Counted from the stretch's first letter, positions 9,295 through 18,248 are shown. The stretch: 64,000 bases of DNA from Bacteroides cellulosilyticus (GCF_020091405.1 NZ_CP081903.1:3844501-3908500), one strand, 5' to 3'. The notes: generated by a model not told the origin, from the letters alone. Numbers and translations are program-made.

Positions 9295-10041
9295 TCATTT
9301 TTTCCACATCAGGCGAACAGGCTTTTTATCCGGCAGTCGGTTATCGATATGGTGGTAATGGGCAAGTCTATCGAGTGGTGCTGGCAGAGGACATGCTTTT
9401 CCGGTGCGTTGCGTAAAAGAAACGCCTTGATGAGTAAATACCGTTTTTTGAAATCGCCACACCAACATCTTCCGTCTATAATCCACGGACAGCCAATATT
9501 GACGTTTTAATATATCCGACAAAAAAGAACGCTCAATCAATGCCTTTTCCATCTGATTTTCTTTTGCAAATGCATCTAATTCTCGTTTTACAACCCGCTC
9601 CGGAAGCCCGATGCGACGACCAGATTCTTCAAAGTCAGTTCTACTCACTTGATGTGTATCCGAAAGTTTCATACCTTCGCGGAATAGACCTTTGTCAAGG
9701 GCGAAAATACGGGGCTCTACTAAATGTAGGGAAGTGTTTATCAAATCGTAAGCCGGAGAAAGACGATACTCCTCGTCTTTATTAATCAGCGAAAAATTCT
9801 TTAGATGAGCATCGTCATTGAGAGTGATAAAGTTAAACACTACCAGACGGAAGAAACGGGCTACATCAATGGGAGCCGCTTTGACATACCGGCGAATTAT
9901 TTCGGCACAGTCTTCGTAACTGGCATTACAATATTTATAATCGCTTCCACCATGTGCTTTGGTATATCCCAGCAACGCTGCAAAATCTTCCTGCTGATAC
10001 TTTCCGCTGGAATGTATGTCAAAACGGCGAGTAATGTCATC
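9295..10041 (-). pseudogene. hipA-like kinase, 5'-truncated remnant
   Basis: On the reverse strand the frame encodes the C-terminal half of a HipA-like serine/threonine kinase: TRRFDIHSSGKYQQEDFAAL, then LNDDAHLKNFSLI (catalytic-loop region) and LSPAYDLINTSL (metal-binding DFG-equivalent region). Just upstream of this frame is an in-frame TAG at 10042-10044. The N-terminal kinase lobe and a HipB partner are missing. The last ~40 residues beyond the usual HipA end look unrelated to the family. HipA kinases phosphorylate tRNA synthetases and slow growth; this copy is almost certainly inactive. An intact hipBA pair exists at 28095-29678. Confidence 0.75.
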
Positions 10042-10137
10042 CTACACTCTGAATTCTCCGGATTTACTACCGTGTTTTCTTCCTTTTCGAAAAGAAATGA
10101 ATCAAACTTTTGATGCGGTTGTTCTGATTAGGAATAA

Positions 10138-10367
10138 CTAACTTCAAGCTGTGCATCAATTAACTTCCTACAGTGCAATAATTAATTTTCTTTCATGCAA
10201 GAAATTAGTAGGTTGCTTATGTCCATCCAATGGGATGTTTATAATAAACCTATTGGATGTCTATAACCAACCAATGGGATGCTTATAGACATCTTACTAA
10301 TTTCTTGCATGAAAGAAAATTAATTGATGGAGCGAAGAGAATTAATTCAGGCATCGCTTGAAGTTAG
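10138..10367. repeat. Large inverted repeat containing a 22-bp tandem triplet
   Basis: Perfect 30-bp arms lie at 10181-10210 and 10295-10324. A further 12-bp pair (CTAACTTCAAGC and its complement) lies outside at 10138-10149 and 10356-10367. Between the main arms sit three tandem 22-bp units at 10227-10248, 10249-10270 and 10271-10292, each carrying GGATG-N-TTATA or a close variant. No coding sequence is visible. It resembles a small non-autonomous mobile or REP-like element between the hipA remnant and the HU gene. Confidence 0.85.
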
Positions 10368-10434
10368 TAACGCTTAGGTACGCAAACTAATCATGCGAAT
10401 CAGAAGTTGAAACAGATTCATAACCGCCCGGTAA

Positions 10435-10866
10435 ATGTTCATTTCGGTAATCACCTATAAATATGGTGTAGCGATGGATCTGAAACAGATTGCGAAAAGG
10501 ATCAGCCGACTTTCCGGTGTGAGTGAAGGTGTGGTGAATTCTGTGTTGAAAGATTTCCGCACGGAGTTGAAAGAAGAGTTGCTTTGGGGACGGTCGGTGA
10601 ACATTGACGGACTGGGATATTTTTATCTTGCTGCCCGTAGCAAGGGGACGGAGACGGCAGAGGTGTTTACGGCGAATGATATCACCGGTTTGCGTGTCTG
10701 TTTTCGTGCCAATAAGGAAATCCGTATTACGGCTAACGGAAGCATCCGCTCCGAAGGACTTAGCCTCAAAGATGTGGATCGCATCAATGATGAACTTCCG
10801 ACCGAAGAAAGCGGTGGCGGTTCGTCGTCAGGTGAAGGTGGACTGGATGAAAATCCACTTGGATAG
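10435..10866 (+). CDS. HU-related DNA-binding protein, 143 aa
   Basis: Residues ~14-100 follow the HU/IHF pattern: a helical dimerisation part (LKQIAKRISRLSGVSEGVV), then GRSVNIDGLGYFYLAARSKG, the beta-arm entry. The C-terminal tail is acidic and Gly/Ser-rich (EESGGGSSSGEGG), typical of the Bacteroidetes HU-related family. It is predicted to bind DNA without strong sequence preference. Starts at 10435 or at the internal ATG 10474 are both possible; the longer one keeps the hydrophobic N-terminal strand. It is followed by a smalltalk gene, a pairing seen many times in Bacteroides. Confidence 0.85.
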   Translation: MFISVITYKYGVAMDLKQIAKRISRLSGVSEGVVNSVLKDFRTELKEELLWGRSVNIDGLGYFYLAARSKGTETAEVFTANDITGLRVCFRANKEIRITANGSIRSEGLSLKDVDRINDELPTEESGGGSSSGEGGLDENPLG

Positions 10867-10922
10867 GTTCTAAAGCCAAGGGCTTTAAGAATTAAAGAAT
10901 TAAGAATTAAACAATTGTATTT

Positions 10923-11015
10923 ATGAAGAAGTCTGTTTGGAAGAAAATTCTGAGAGTGGTGATGGCTATTGTTTCGGCCGCACTGGGAGCACTGGGAGGC
11001 GGCGCGATGAAATGA
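10923..11015 (+). CDS. Smalltalk peptide, 30 aa
   Basis: A 30-codon frame, beginning MKKSVWKKILRVVMAIVSAA, follows the HU gene by 56 bases. It has a positively charged start and a hydrophobic Gly/Ala-rich C-terminus ending GALGGGAMK. This matches the short 'smalltalk protein' family found beside HU-type genes in Bacteroides. It is probably membrane-associated. The role is unknown. A terminator hairpin follows, closing the two-gene unit. Confidence 0.75.
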   Translation: MKKSVWKKILRVVMAIVSAALGALGGGAMK

Positions 11016-11050
11016 TGACGAGGACGTAAAGGCCGAGTCAAACTAAGAGA

Positions 11051-11088
11051 AAGGGAAGTGTCGGAATTCAGGCACTTCCCTTTACTTT
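11051..11088 (+). terminator. Terminator after HU/smalltalk
   Basis: A 10-bp stem AAGGGAAGTG (11051-11060) pairs with CACTTCCCTT (11073-11082) across a 12-base loop, followed by TACTTTTA. Confidence 0.75.
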
Positions 11089-11221
11089 TACGGCTTTTGC
11101 CGTGAACTGAAGTCCCCCTGTGTAAATGATGAATAAAAATGTACGAGAAAAACCCCGTCACTTATTGTGTTTTCTCTCGAATAACTTTACCTTTGTTTCA
11201 TTAACTCAAAACCGGTAAGTC

Positions 11222-12454
11222 ATGAAATACAAATTATTAGTTCTTGATGTAGACGGAACTCTGCTCGATAGTGAAAAGAAAATCAGTAAGCGCACGCTGG
11301 CCGCCTTGTTGAAGGTGCAACAGATGGGCGTGCGTATCGTGCTGGCTTCCGGCAGACCGACGTATGGCCTTATGCCTATTGCCAAAACTTTGGAATTGGG
11401 CAATTACGGAGGCTTCATCCTCTCCTATAATGGTGGGCAGATTATCAATGCCCAAAATGGCGAACTCCTGTTTGAGCGCCGGATAAACCCCGAAATGTTG
11501 CCTTATCTTGAAAAGAAATCCCGCAAAAACGGATTTGCCATCTTTACTTATCACGAAGATACCCTTATCACCGATACACCTGAAAATGAGCACATACGTC
11601 AGGAAGCAGAACTGAATGGACTGAAGATTGTGACGGAAACGGAGTTCTCGATAGCGGTGGACTTTGCCCCATGCAAGTGCATGCTGGTCAGCGATGACGA
11701 AGAAGCGCTGGTGGGCTTGGAAAATCACTGGCGCCGGAGATTGAACGGAGCGCTGGACGTATTTCGTTCGGAACCCTATTTCCTCGAAGTGGTGCCTTGT
11801 TCCATTGATAAATCCAATACGCTGGGCGCTTTGCTTGAGAAACTGGGTGTTAGTTCGGAAGAAGTCATCGCCATTGGCGACGGAGTTTGCGATGTCTCCA
11901 TGATACAATCCGCCGGGTTGGGCATTGCCATGGGAAACGCGCAAGACTCTGTAAAGGTTTGTGCCGACCGGATTACCGCATCCAATGACGAAGACGGAGT
12001 GGCTGAGGCGGTAGAGAAGGCCATCCTTGCCGAAATCCGCCCCGCCGACGTACCCTTGGAACAACTCAACCAGCGTGCACGCCATGCTCTGATGGGAAAT
12101 CTGGGCATACAATACACTTATGCTTCCGAAGATAGGGTAGAGGCCACCATGCCCGTGGACGAACGCACCCGCCAACCTTTCGGCATTCTGCACGGAGGTG
12201 CTAGCCTGGCACTGGCGGAGACGGTTGCCGGACTGGGTTCGATGATACTTTGCAAGCCGGACGAAATAGTAGTCGGCATGCAAGTCAGCGGAAACCATAT
12301 TTCTTCGGCTCACGAAGGAGACACGGTAAGAGCGGTGGCGACTATTGTGCATAAAGGCCGTTCCTCACACGTCTGGAATGTAGATGTGTTCACCTCGACG
12401 GCTAAACTGGTGTCTTCGGTGCGCGTGGTGAATAGCATATTGAAAAAGGGATGA
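11222..12454 (+). CDS. HAD (Cof-type) phosphatase fused to hotdog thioesterase, 410 aa
   Basis: Residues 1-~275 are a Cof-subfamily HAD phosphatase: nucleophile motif DVDGT with D9 and D11, a C2-type cap, and the acidic motif GDGVCD near 219-224. Residues ~285-410 are a PaaI-like hotdog thioesterase (FGILHGGASLALAETVAGLG, then a beta-rich VVGMQVSGNHISSAHEGD). This two-domain fusion occurs in Bacteroides. The hotdog half is a candidate 1,4-dihydroxy-2-naphthoyl-CoA hydrolase of menaquinone synthesis, and the HAD half probably acts on a small phosphate ester. The specific substrates are inference. Its stop overlaps the next gene by 4 bases. Confidence 0.85.
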   Translation: MKYKLLVLDVDGTLLDSEKKISKRTLAALLKVQQMGVRIVLASGRPTYGLMPIAKTLELGNYGGFILSYNGGQIINAQNGELLFERRINPEMLPYLEKKSRKNGFAIFTYHEDTLITDTPENEHIRQEAELNGLKIVTETEFSIAVDFAPCKCMLVSDDEEALVGLENHWRRRLNGALDVFRSEPYFLEVVPCSIDKSNTLGALLEKLGVSSEEVIAIGDGVCDVSMIQSAGLGIAMGNAQDSVKVCADRITASNDEDGVAEAVEKAILAEIRPADVPLEQLNQRARHALMGNLGIQYTYASEDRVEATMPVDERTRQPFGILHGGASLALAETVAGLGSMILCKPDEIVVGMQVSGNHISSAHEGDTVRAVATIVHKGRSSHVWNVDVFTSTAKLVSSVRVVNSILKKG

Positions 12455-14502
12455 TTGAACATGAATTGGACAACGGGCCGCAAGAACAACCCGTTGAACC
12501 CGTGAAGAAAAACAATACCCGGAAAATAGTAAAAAGAACTTTCACTATTGCCGGACTGGCATTGGCGGCATATTTCCTATACTCCATGGTTCATCTGTTC
12601 GTTTCGCCCGACCGCAATATCCAGCAAATCTATTTGGTGCCAGAAGATGCCGTCTTCATCATCCAGTCGTCGGCCCCGGTTGACGATTGGGGAAAGTTCA
12701 GCATGAGCGCCACGTGGCAATGCCTGAAGCGGGCGAAAGCCTTCGAGGACGTCACCCGGAATGTGGAAACGCTCGACACCGTGGTCCGAAGCAATAAAAT
12801 GTTGTTATCGCTTGTGGGCAAACGGGATATGCTCATCTCGATCCATAAAGTCCGTGCCCGCGATTGGGATTTTCTGATTGTGCTGGACATGCAAAAAGCC
12901 TCCAAGATGGACTTGTTGAAGGATCAGCTTGAAATGGTGCTCACCATGGCGGGCAGTTCCGTAACCAACCGGATGCACAACGGGATTAACATCCTCGAAA
13001 TGCGCGATCCGGATACGCGCGATATTTTTTATTGCGCCTTCGTGGACAACCATTTTGTAGGTTCCTATACCTCCAAACTTGTAGAGTCGGCCATCGACTC
13101 ACGCAACAAGCCCAAAATCGGTCTTGATCATTCTTTTATCGAAGCCGAAAAACTGGTGTCCGGCAAAGGACTTGTCCGCGTTTTTATCAATTATGCACGC
13201 CTGCCCCAATTCCTGAATATTTATCTGGGAACCGGAAACGAGTACATCAATATGTTCAGCAATTCCATGGATTTTGCCGGACTCTATTTCAATACCGACC
13301 ACAAACGGATGGAGGTGAAAGGGTATACCTTGCGGAAAGACACCGCCGATCCGTACATCATGGCCTTGCTGAACTCGGGTAAGCACCGGATGAAAGCCCA
13401 CGAAATCTTGTCCGGCAGGACGGCACTCTATACCAACATCGGTTTCAGCAATCCGGTGACATTTGTAAAAGAACTGGAGAATGCACTTGCGATCCACGAC
13501 CCGCAATGGTGCGAATCTTATAGGAGTTCCCGGAAGAAGATTGAAAGCCTGTTCGACATCTCTCTGGAAGAAAACTTCCTGAGCTGGATGTCAGGAGAAT
13601 TTGCCATCACCCAATCCGAGCCGGGGCTGTTGGGGCACGATCCGGAATTGATTCTGGCCATCGGCACCAAAAGCATTAAGGATGCCCGTAAGAATATGGA
13701 GTTTATAGAAAAGAAGATTAGGCGGCGCACCCCGCTCCGGATAAAGACGGTTGATTATAAGGGATTTGAAATCAACTATGTGGAAATGAAAGGCTTCTTC
13801 CGTTTGTTCTTCGGAGGGCTGTTTGACAAGTTCGAAAAACCCTATTACACGTACGTGGACGATTATGTGGTGTTTAGCAACAAAGCCTCGTCTCTGCTCT
13901 CATTTGTAGAAGATTACGATCAGAAGAACCTGTTGAAGGATAATCCGGGCTTTAAAAATGCCTTCTCGTACCTGAATTCGAGCTCTACCGTTTTCTTATA
14001 TACGGATGTACATAAGTTTTATTACCAGTTGAAGCCTATGATGAATGCCGTTACGTGGGGAGAGATACAATCGGACAAGGACATTGTCTACTCATTTCCC
14101 TATTGGACCATGCAGATTACGGGAGACGGCCAGTCCGCCTCGTTGCAATGCGTGATGGACTATAAACCTTATCAACCAGAAGAAACGGCCGTAGCGGTGG
14201 TAGTCGACGACGAAGCCGACGAAGTAATGAACGAAGATGCCGAAACGGAGAAGGAGCAAATGAGTGAGTTGCAATGCTTCTATGTTGAGAAATTTGAGGG
14301 CAACGTCTTGCGGGAGTTTTATCCCGAAGGAGCGTTGAAGAGTGAAGCGGAAGTGAAAGAAGGAAAACGTCACGGACGCTATCGCGAATATTATGAGAAC
14401 GGCAAATTGAAACTCCGCGGAAAATACGGAAATAATATACCCAAGGGCACATGGAAGTACTATACAGAGGAGGGAGAGTTTGAACGGAAAGAGAAGTTTT
14501 AA
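12451..14502 (+). CDS. DUF3352-like membrane-anchored protein with MORN-type tail, 683 aa
   Basis: One N-terminal membrane segment (TFTIAGLALAAYFLYSMVHL, residues ~30-50) leaves a large domain outside the cytoplasm. The central part (60-560) has the repeated alpha/beta look of DUF3352-type proteins seen throughout Bacteroides. The C-terminus (about 620-683) carries MORN/YwqK-like repeats (REYYENGKLKLRGKYG; WKYYTEEGEFERKEKF). The start overlaps the HAD-hotdog stop by ATGA, so the two are coupled. No enzyme motif is visible. Confidence 0.75.
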   Translation: MIEHELDNGPQEQPVEPVKKNNTRKIVKRTFTIAGLALAAYFLYSMVHLFVSPDRNIQQIYLVPEDAVFIIQSSAPVDDWGKFSMSATWQCLKRAKAFEDVTRNVETLDTVVRSNKMLLSLVGKRDMLISIHKVRARDWDFLIVLDMQKASKMDLLKDQLEMVLTMAGSSVTNRMHNGINILEMRDPDTRDIFYCAFVDNHFVGSYTSKLVESAIDSRNKPKIGLDHSFIEAEKLVSGKGLVRVFINYARLPQFLNIYLGTGNEYINMFSNSMDFAGLYFNTDHKRMEVKGYTLRKDTADPYIMALLNSGKHRMKAHEILSGRTALYTNIGFSNPVTFVKELENALAIHDPQWCESYRSSRKKIESLFDISLEENFLSWMSGEFAITQSEPGLLGHDPELILAIGTKSIKDARKNMEFIEKKIRRRTPLRIKTVDYKGFEINYVEMKGFFRLFFGGLFDKFEKPYYTYVDDYVVFSNKASSLLSFVEDYDQKNLLKDNPGFKNAFSYLNSSSTVFLYTDVHKFYYQLKPMMNAVTWGEIQSDKDIVYSFPYWTMQITGDGQSASLQCVMDYKPYQPEETAVAVVVDDEADEVMNEDAETEKEQMSELQCFYVEKFEGNVLREFYPEGALKSEAEVKEGKRHGRYREYYENGKLKLRGKYGNNIPKGTWKYYTEEGEFERKEKF

Positions 14503-14516
14503 AAAAGAGAAAAACA

Positions 14517-15560
14517 ATGCTTGCATATACCTATATTGAACATGGAAAATTTGAACTTATAGAAAAACCGAAACCCGGGTTGAAAGATCCCTGCGACGCC
14601 ATTGTCCGCGTGACGCTCGGTAGCATCTGCACCAGCGATCTGCACATCAAGCACGGTAGCGTGCCGCGTGCCTTGCCTGGAACTACGGTGGGGCACGAAA
14701 TGGTAGGCATCGTGGAGCAAGTGGATGCAGACGTTACTTCCGTCAGGCCCGGCGACAGGGTTACGGTGAACGTAGAAACCTTTTGTGGCGAATGCTTCTT
14801 TTGCCGACACGGATATGTGAACAATTGCTCCGATGCCAATGGCGGTTGGGCACTGGGCTGCCGCATCGACGGAGGTCAGGCCGAGTACGTCCGCGTGCCT
14901 TATGCCGACCAGGGACTGAACCGCATTCCGGATGCGGTGAGTGACGAACAAGCGCTCTTTGTGGGCGACGTGCTTGCCACGGGTTTTTGGGCGGCTCGCA
15001 TATCGGAGATTACCGAAGAAGACACGGTGCTCATCATCGGCGCCGGCCCTACCGGAATCTGCACCCTGCTTTGCGTGATGCTCAAGCGCCCTCGTCGCAT
15101 CATTGTTTGCGAGACGGCGCCCGAGAGAATCCGTTTTATGCAGGAGCATTATCCGGACGTACTGGTGGTGAAGCCAGAGGATTGCCGGGAGATTGTGTTG
15201 CGGAATAGCGATCATGGCGGAGCCGACGTCGTGCTCGAAGTGGCAGGAACCGACGAAACCTTCCGTTTGGCGTGGGAGTGTGCACGTCCCAATGCTATTG
15301 TCACCGTGGTGGCCCTCTACGACTGCCCCCAGGTGCTTCCCTTGCCCGATATGTACGGAAAAAATCTGACCTTCAAGACCGGTGGCGTGGACGGGTGCGA
15401 TTGCGCCGAGATACTTCGCCTGATCGAAGAAGGTAAGATAGACACCACGCCGCTTATCACACATCGCTTCCCGTTGTATGAGATTGAGGAGGCTTACCGG
15501 ATTTTTGAAAACAAACTGGACGGGGTGATGAAAGTTGCGGTGTCTGAAAGAGAAGAGTAA
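14517..15560 (+). CDS. Zinc-dependent alcohol dehydrogenase (MDR family), 347 aa
   Basis: A medium-chain dehydrogenase. Catalytic-zinc ligands are C38 and H60-E61 (GHEMVG). A structural zinc site has four cysteines at 90, 93, 96 and 104 (CGECFFCRHGYVNNC). A Rossmann nucleotide-binding GAGPTG lies near residue 175. It most resembles NAD(P)-dependent sorbitol/threonine/alcohol dehydrogenases; the substrate cannot be told from sequence. It lies 14 bases after the DUF3352-like gene, probably in the same operon. Confidence 0.85.
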   Translation: MLAYTYIEHGKFELIEKPKPGLKDPCDAIVRVTLGSICTSDLHIKHGSVPRALPGTTVGHEMVGIVEQVDADVTSVRPGDRVTVNVETFCGECFFCRHGYVNNCSDANGGWALGCRIDGGQAEYVRVPYADQGLNRIPDAVSDEQALFVGDVLATGFWAARISEITEEDTVLIIGAGPTGICTLLCVMLKRPRRIIVCETAPERIRFMQEHYPDVLVVKPEDCREIVLRNSDHGGADVVLEVAGTDETFRLAWECARPNAIVTVVALYDCPQVLPLPDMYGKNLTFKTGGVDGCDCAEILRLIEEGKIDTTPLITHRFPLYEIEEAYRIFENKLDGVMKVAVSEREE

Positions 15561-15589
15561 GAATTTGGAACGGAAAAGAAAGGAATGAA

Positions 15590-15672
15590 GTTACGAGCTA
15601 CAGGCTACAAGCTACAAGTGCCTTTCGGAACATAGCGCAGCTACTTGTAGCTTGTAGCCTGTAGCTCGTAAC
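15590..15672. repeat. Perfect 30-bp inverted repeat (REP-like)
   Basis: Arms at 15590-15619 and 15643-15672 are exact reverse complements, separated by 23 bases. The arm is itself built from short copies of AGCTACAAG/AGGCTACAAG. It sits between two same-strand genes. It may work as a transcription terminator or mRNA stabiliser, but there is no clear T-run. Confidence 0.85.
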
Positions 15673-15706
15673 TGATTCATAACCATATTAAAAAGAATAC
15701 AGCCTT

Positions 15707-16510
15707 ATGCCCATTATTGAAGTATCCTCCTTGTCGTACCCCGGAATCGAGGTATTCTCCACCCTCACCGAGGCCCAGTTGCGCAACCGCATCGAGCCCG
15801 ATAAAGGCCTGTTCATAGCCGAAAGCCCGAAGGTGATCCGTGTAGCATTGGATGCTGGATATGAACCTCTGGCCCTCTTGTGCGAGCAAAAACACATCAC
15901 CGGTGATGCCGCTGACATCATCAGTCGTTGCGGCGACGTGCCCGTCTATACGGGCGGGCGGGAGTTGCTCGCCACGCTGACGGGCTATGTTCTGACGCGC
16001 GGAGTGTTGTGTGCCATGCGTCGCCCCGTGCTCCGCACGGTGGAAGACACGTGTCGGGATGCCCGGCGCATCGTCGTCATCGATGGTGTGGTGGACACTA
16101 CGAACATTGGTGCCATTTTTCGTTCGGCGGCCGCCCTCGGAATGGATGCCGTGTTGCTGACGCGTAACTCTTGCGATCCGTTGAACCGCCGTGCGGTCAG
16201 GGTGTCCATGGGTTCGGTCTTTTTGATCCCCTGGACGTGGCTGGACGGCACTCTCAGTGATCTGGCCCGCCACGGCTTCCGCACCGCCGCCATGGCACTT
16301 ACGGACGATTCTATCTCCATTGTCGATCCTGTCTTGACGTCCGAACCCCGGCTGGCCATCGTGATGGGGACGGAGGGAGAGGGGCTTCCATCCGATACGA
16401 TTGCGGCGGCGGACTATGTAGTCCGTATCCCGATGGCGCATGGGGTTGATTCGCTCAATGTGGCGGCAGCGGCGGCCGTGGCATTCTGGCAACTTCGTAT
16501 TGCGGATTAA
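15707..16510 (+). CDS. TrmH/SpoU-family RNA 2'-O-methyltransferase, 267 aa
   Basis: A C-terminal SPOUT (trefoil knot) methyltransferase with motif 1 DTTNIGAIFRSAAALG (N and R conserved), motif 2 MGTEGEGLP near 220, and motif 3 MAHGVDSLNVAAAAAVAFW. An N-terminal substrate-binding part (residues 1-~110) contains IEPDKGLFIAESPKVI, typical of SpoU proteins. It methylates a ribose in tRNA or rRNA; the target position is not predictable here. It is the last clear backbone gene before the accessory island. Confidence 0.9.
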   Translation: MPIIEVSSLSYPGIEVFSTLTEAQLRNRIEPDKGLFIAESPKVIRVALDAGYEPLALLCEQKHITGDAADIISRCGDVPVYTGGRELLATLTGYVLTRGVLCAMRRPVLRTVEDTCRDARRIVVIDGVVDTTNIGAIFRSAAALGMDAVLLTRNSCDPLNRRAVRVSMGSVFLIPWTWLDGTLSDLARHGFRTAAMALTDDSISIVDPVLTSEPRLAIVMGTEGEGLPSDTIAAADYVVRIPMAHGVDSLNVAAAAAVAFWQLRIAD

Positions 16511-16699
16511 AACTACTATTGTTTTAATTTCGATGAGTATCATATAGGTAGCTAATAATTAGCAATCTGAAGATTTTTCGTATGACACTTTCTTTTTTGC
16601 TATTTTCGGTAGCTTGAGAGTGGCTCAAAGAGCGGGTAGTCTGTCACGGAAGTGTGAGAAAGGAATGAGTGTGAGGTGATAAAGTGATAAAACTTTTTT

Positions 16700-16755
16700 C
16701 AACCCATTATATAATAAACAAAAATATATTCTTTTGCATATTATATGATGGGTTG
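16700..16755. promoter_or_regulatory. Orphan HipB-type operator-like inverted repeat
   Basis: Arms CAACCCATTATATAA (16700-16714) and TTATATGATGGGTTG (16741-16755) match at 14 of 15 positions across a 26-bp spacer. The right arm and preceding bases (TTTGCATATTATATGATG) are identical to those in the hipBA promoter at 28036-28091, with the same spacing. Here no hipB gene follows; a convergent unknown gene does. It is either a fossil promoter or a second target of the HipB repressor. Confidence 0.65.
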
Positions 16756-16788
16756 CTACATTACAATTAATATTTTTTCTTTTCGTCT

Positions 16789-17598
16789 TTATTTAACTCT
16801 TCGTATATATTCATTCTTGATGGCGGTGAAATTTTCTTTTACCTGATTGTATTCGGCTTCTTGCTTCTCTTCCAATTCAAGATCTAATGCATATATTTCG
16901 CTCGTTATTTTATTGTCTAATTTTGTTTTTTCAGCTTGGGTCAATATATTGTTGAATCGGGAAAATAATTTCACTTTCAGATCCAATAGTCTTTTTTCGA
17001 ACCGTTCAAGGTCATATTTCAGGTTGTAATCAAGATAGGTATTGGAAATATGTTTCTTTTCACCTTCTTCATTATACTCAATTACTTTCTCTTTTTTCTT
17101 CACCGCATTGAAAAGGGATGAAACGGACTCATCAAAATCCTGAAGGATAAAATCTATCCATTTATTATATATATTAATTTTGAAGCGCGAAACGTTGACA
17201 TTCTCGGGCAAAGGATAGAATAATAATATGAAATTCATCTGCGTTTGAGGTAAAAGTTGCTGTCCCTCACCTGCGTAGTTTACGGGTATATTTTCGTAGC
17301 ACATAAACTCGCCCTCATGGATAAACCCCTCTCCATCCACCAATAAAACTTCATTAGAGGCGAATGTCCAATTCTCATGTCCTCCGATGTTTTTTATGTT
17401 TAGGACCAATTTATCAGCAGTAAATTTGGATTTAGTTTTGCTATTTCCCATCGTTAACTGGGCTGGACAATCTTGATAGTATTTTTTTTCTTTAATATAA
17501 CGACAGTTCTTGTTACATTTTATCTCGACGTTTCTCTCGAATGAGAGGATGGTATAGATAAAGCCTTCATTTTCTTTTGGAATATTAATCTTGCTCAT
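16789..17598 (-). CDS. Uncharacterised protein, 269 aa
   Basis: Begins MSKINIPKENEGFIYTILSF. Residues 1-~140 are probably beta-rich and contain a Cys-rich patch (CNKNCRYIKEKKYYQDC). Residues ~170-269 are strongly charged and likely coiled coil (LERFEKRLLDLKVKLFSRFN; ELEEKQEAEYNQVKEN). No known family is recognised. It is AT-rich, points back toward the backbone, and sits at the left edge of the accessory island. The neighbouring orphan operator and the ~595-bp repeat suggest acquisition by transfer. Confidence 0.7.
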   Translation of the reverse strand: MSKINIPKENEGFIYTILSFERNVEIKCNKNCRYIKEKKYYQDCPAQLTMGNSKTKSKFTADKLVLNIKNIGGHENWTFASNEVLLVDGEGFIHEGEFMCYENIPVNYAGEGQQLLPQTQMNFILLFYPLPENVNVSRFKINIYNKWIDFILQDFDESVSSLFNAVKKKEKVIEYNEEGEKKHISNTYLDYNLKYDLERFEKRLLDLKVKLFSRFNNILTQAEKTKLDNKITSEIYALDLELEEKQEAEYNQVKENFTAIKNEYIRRVK

Positions 17599-17652
17599 AT
17601 AATATATTTTAGTGTTTTAATTTGTAAATTGTTGGTGATTAGCTAGCATGTC

Positions 17653-18248
17653 TATTTGCCGATGCAGAAAATGTTTTGTATCATTTTTGACTTGTAATAA
17701 ATTGATATTTAATATATTATGTTTTTATGAAATGCTTCGGGGGACAAACTGGGGACAAAAATTTGCTATCCAAAAGATAAAAAGAGCAAATATAAGGTCT
17801 ATCCCTTGATGTTTTTTAGGCCAATTTTTTTGTCCTTCGGAAAGAAAAACAATCCTGTTCTCATCATACGATGATATTCGAAGCACACTGCAAATATAAT
17901 AAAGTTTAGTCTGTTTTTTGTATATCTCTTCAAGTTCTAAACTAAACGGCTTTTATAAGCTCCCAAAGCCATACCTATTTTTCTTTTGGCCAGCAAAATT
18001 GTTAAAGGGACATCACTTTGTCCTTCCAACTCTATCTCTTTTTCACCAGTCGTTGTTTGGGCTATGTGCTTTGGCGGTATATCCTTTGTTTTACCTTTCC
18101 CTGTTTTAGCCTTTTTCTTACTTTCTCCATTATTCCGCATATCCCCTTCGGGCTACCTGATGTGAATTGTGTGGCAAAGGTGCTTGTCATGTCTCTCTTG
18201 TCTGCAAGGTCATAGCCTTTGAGTTCACAACCAAATCTTCACCTTCTG
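17653..18248. repeat. ~595-bp direct repeat, copy 1
   Basis: Nearly identical to 39812-40406 with scattered substitutions and small indels. It contains the motif GGGGGACAAACTGGGGACAA near 17739, a string typical of Bacteroides element ends. The reverse strand keeps a short lysine-rich frame (17937-18140) with remnants of a coding region, but it is damaged differently in the two copies. I read it as duplicated element-end DNA rather than a gene. Confidence 0.9.

Noticed and set aside
9177..9510. Overlapping short forward frames near the hipA remnant
   Set aside because: They lie antisense to, or just beyond, the HipA-like frame and have no motif or start context.
10227..10292. Possible CRISPR array (three 22-bp units)
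   Set aside because: Units are tandem without spacers and no cas genes are in the window.
15928..16359. Alternative frames within the TrmH-type gene
   Set aside because: The SPOUT motifs are in the 15707 frame only.
17937..18140. Lysine-rich reverse-strand frame in the ~595-bp repeat
   Set aside because: The second copy carries indels that break it, and no homologue is recognised; treated as decayed element DNA.
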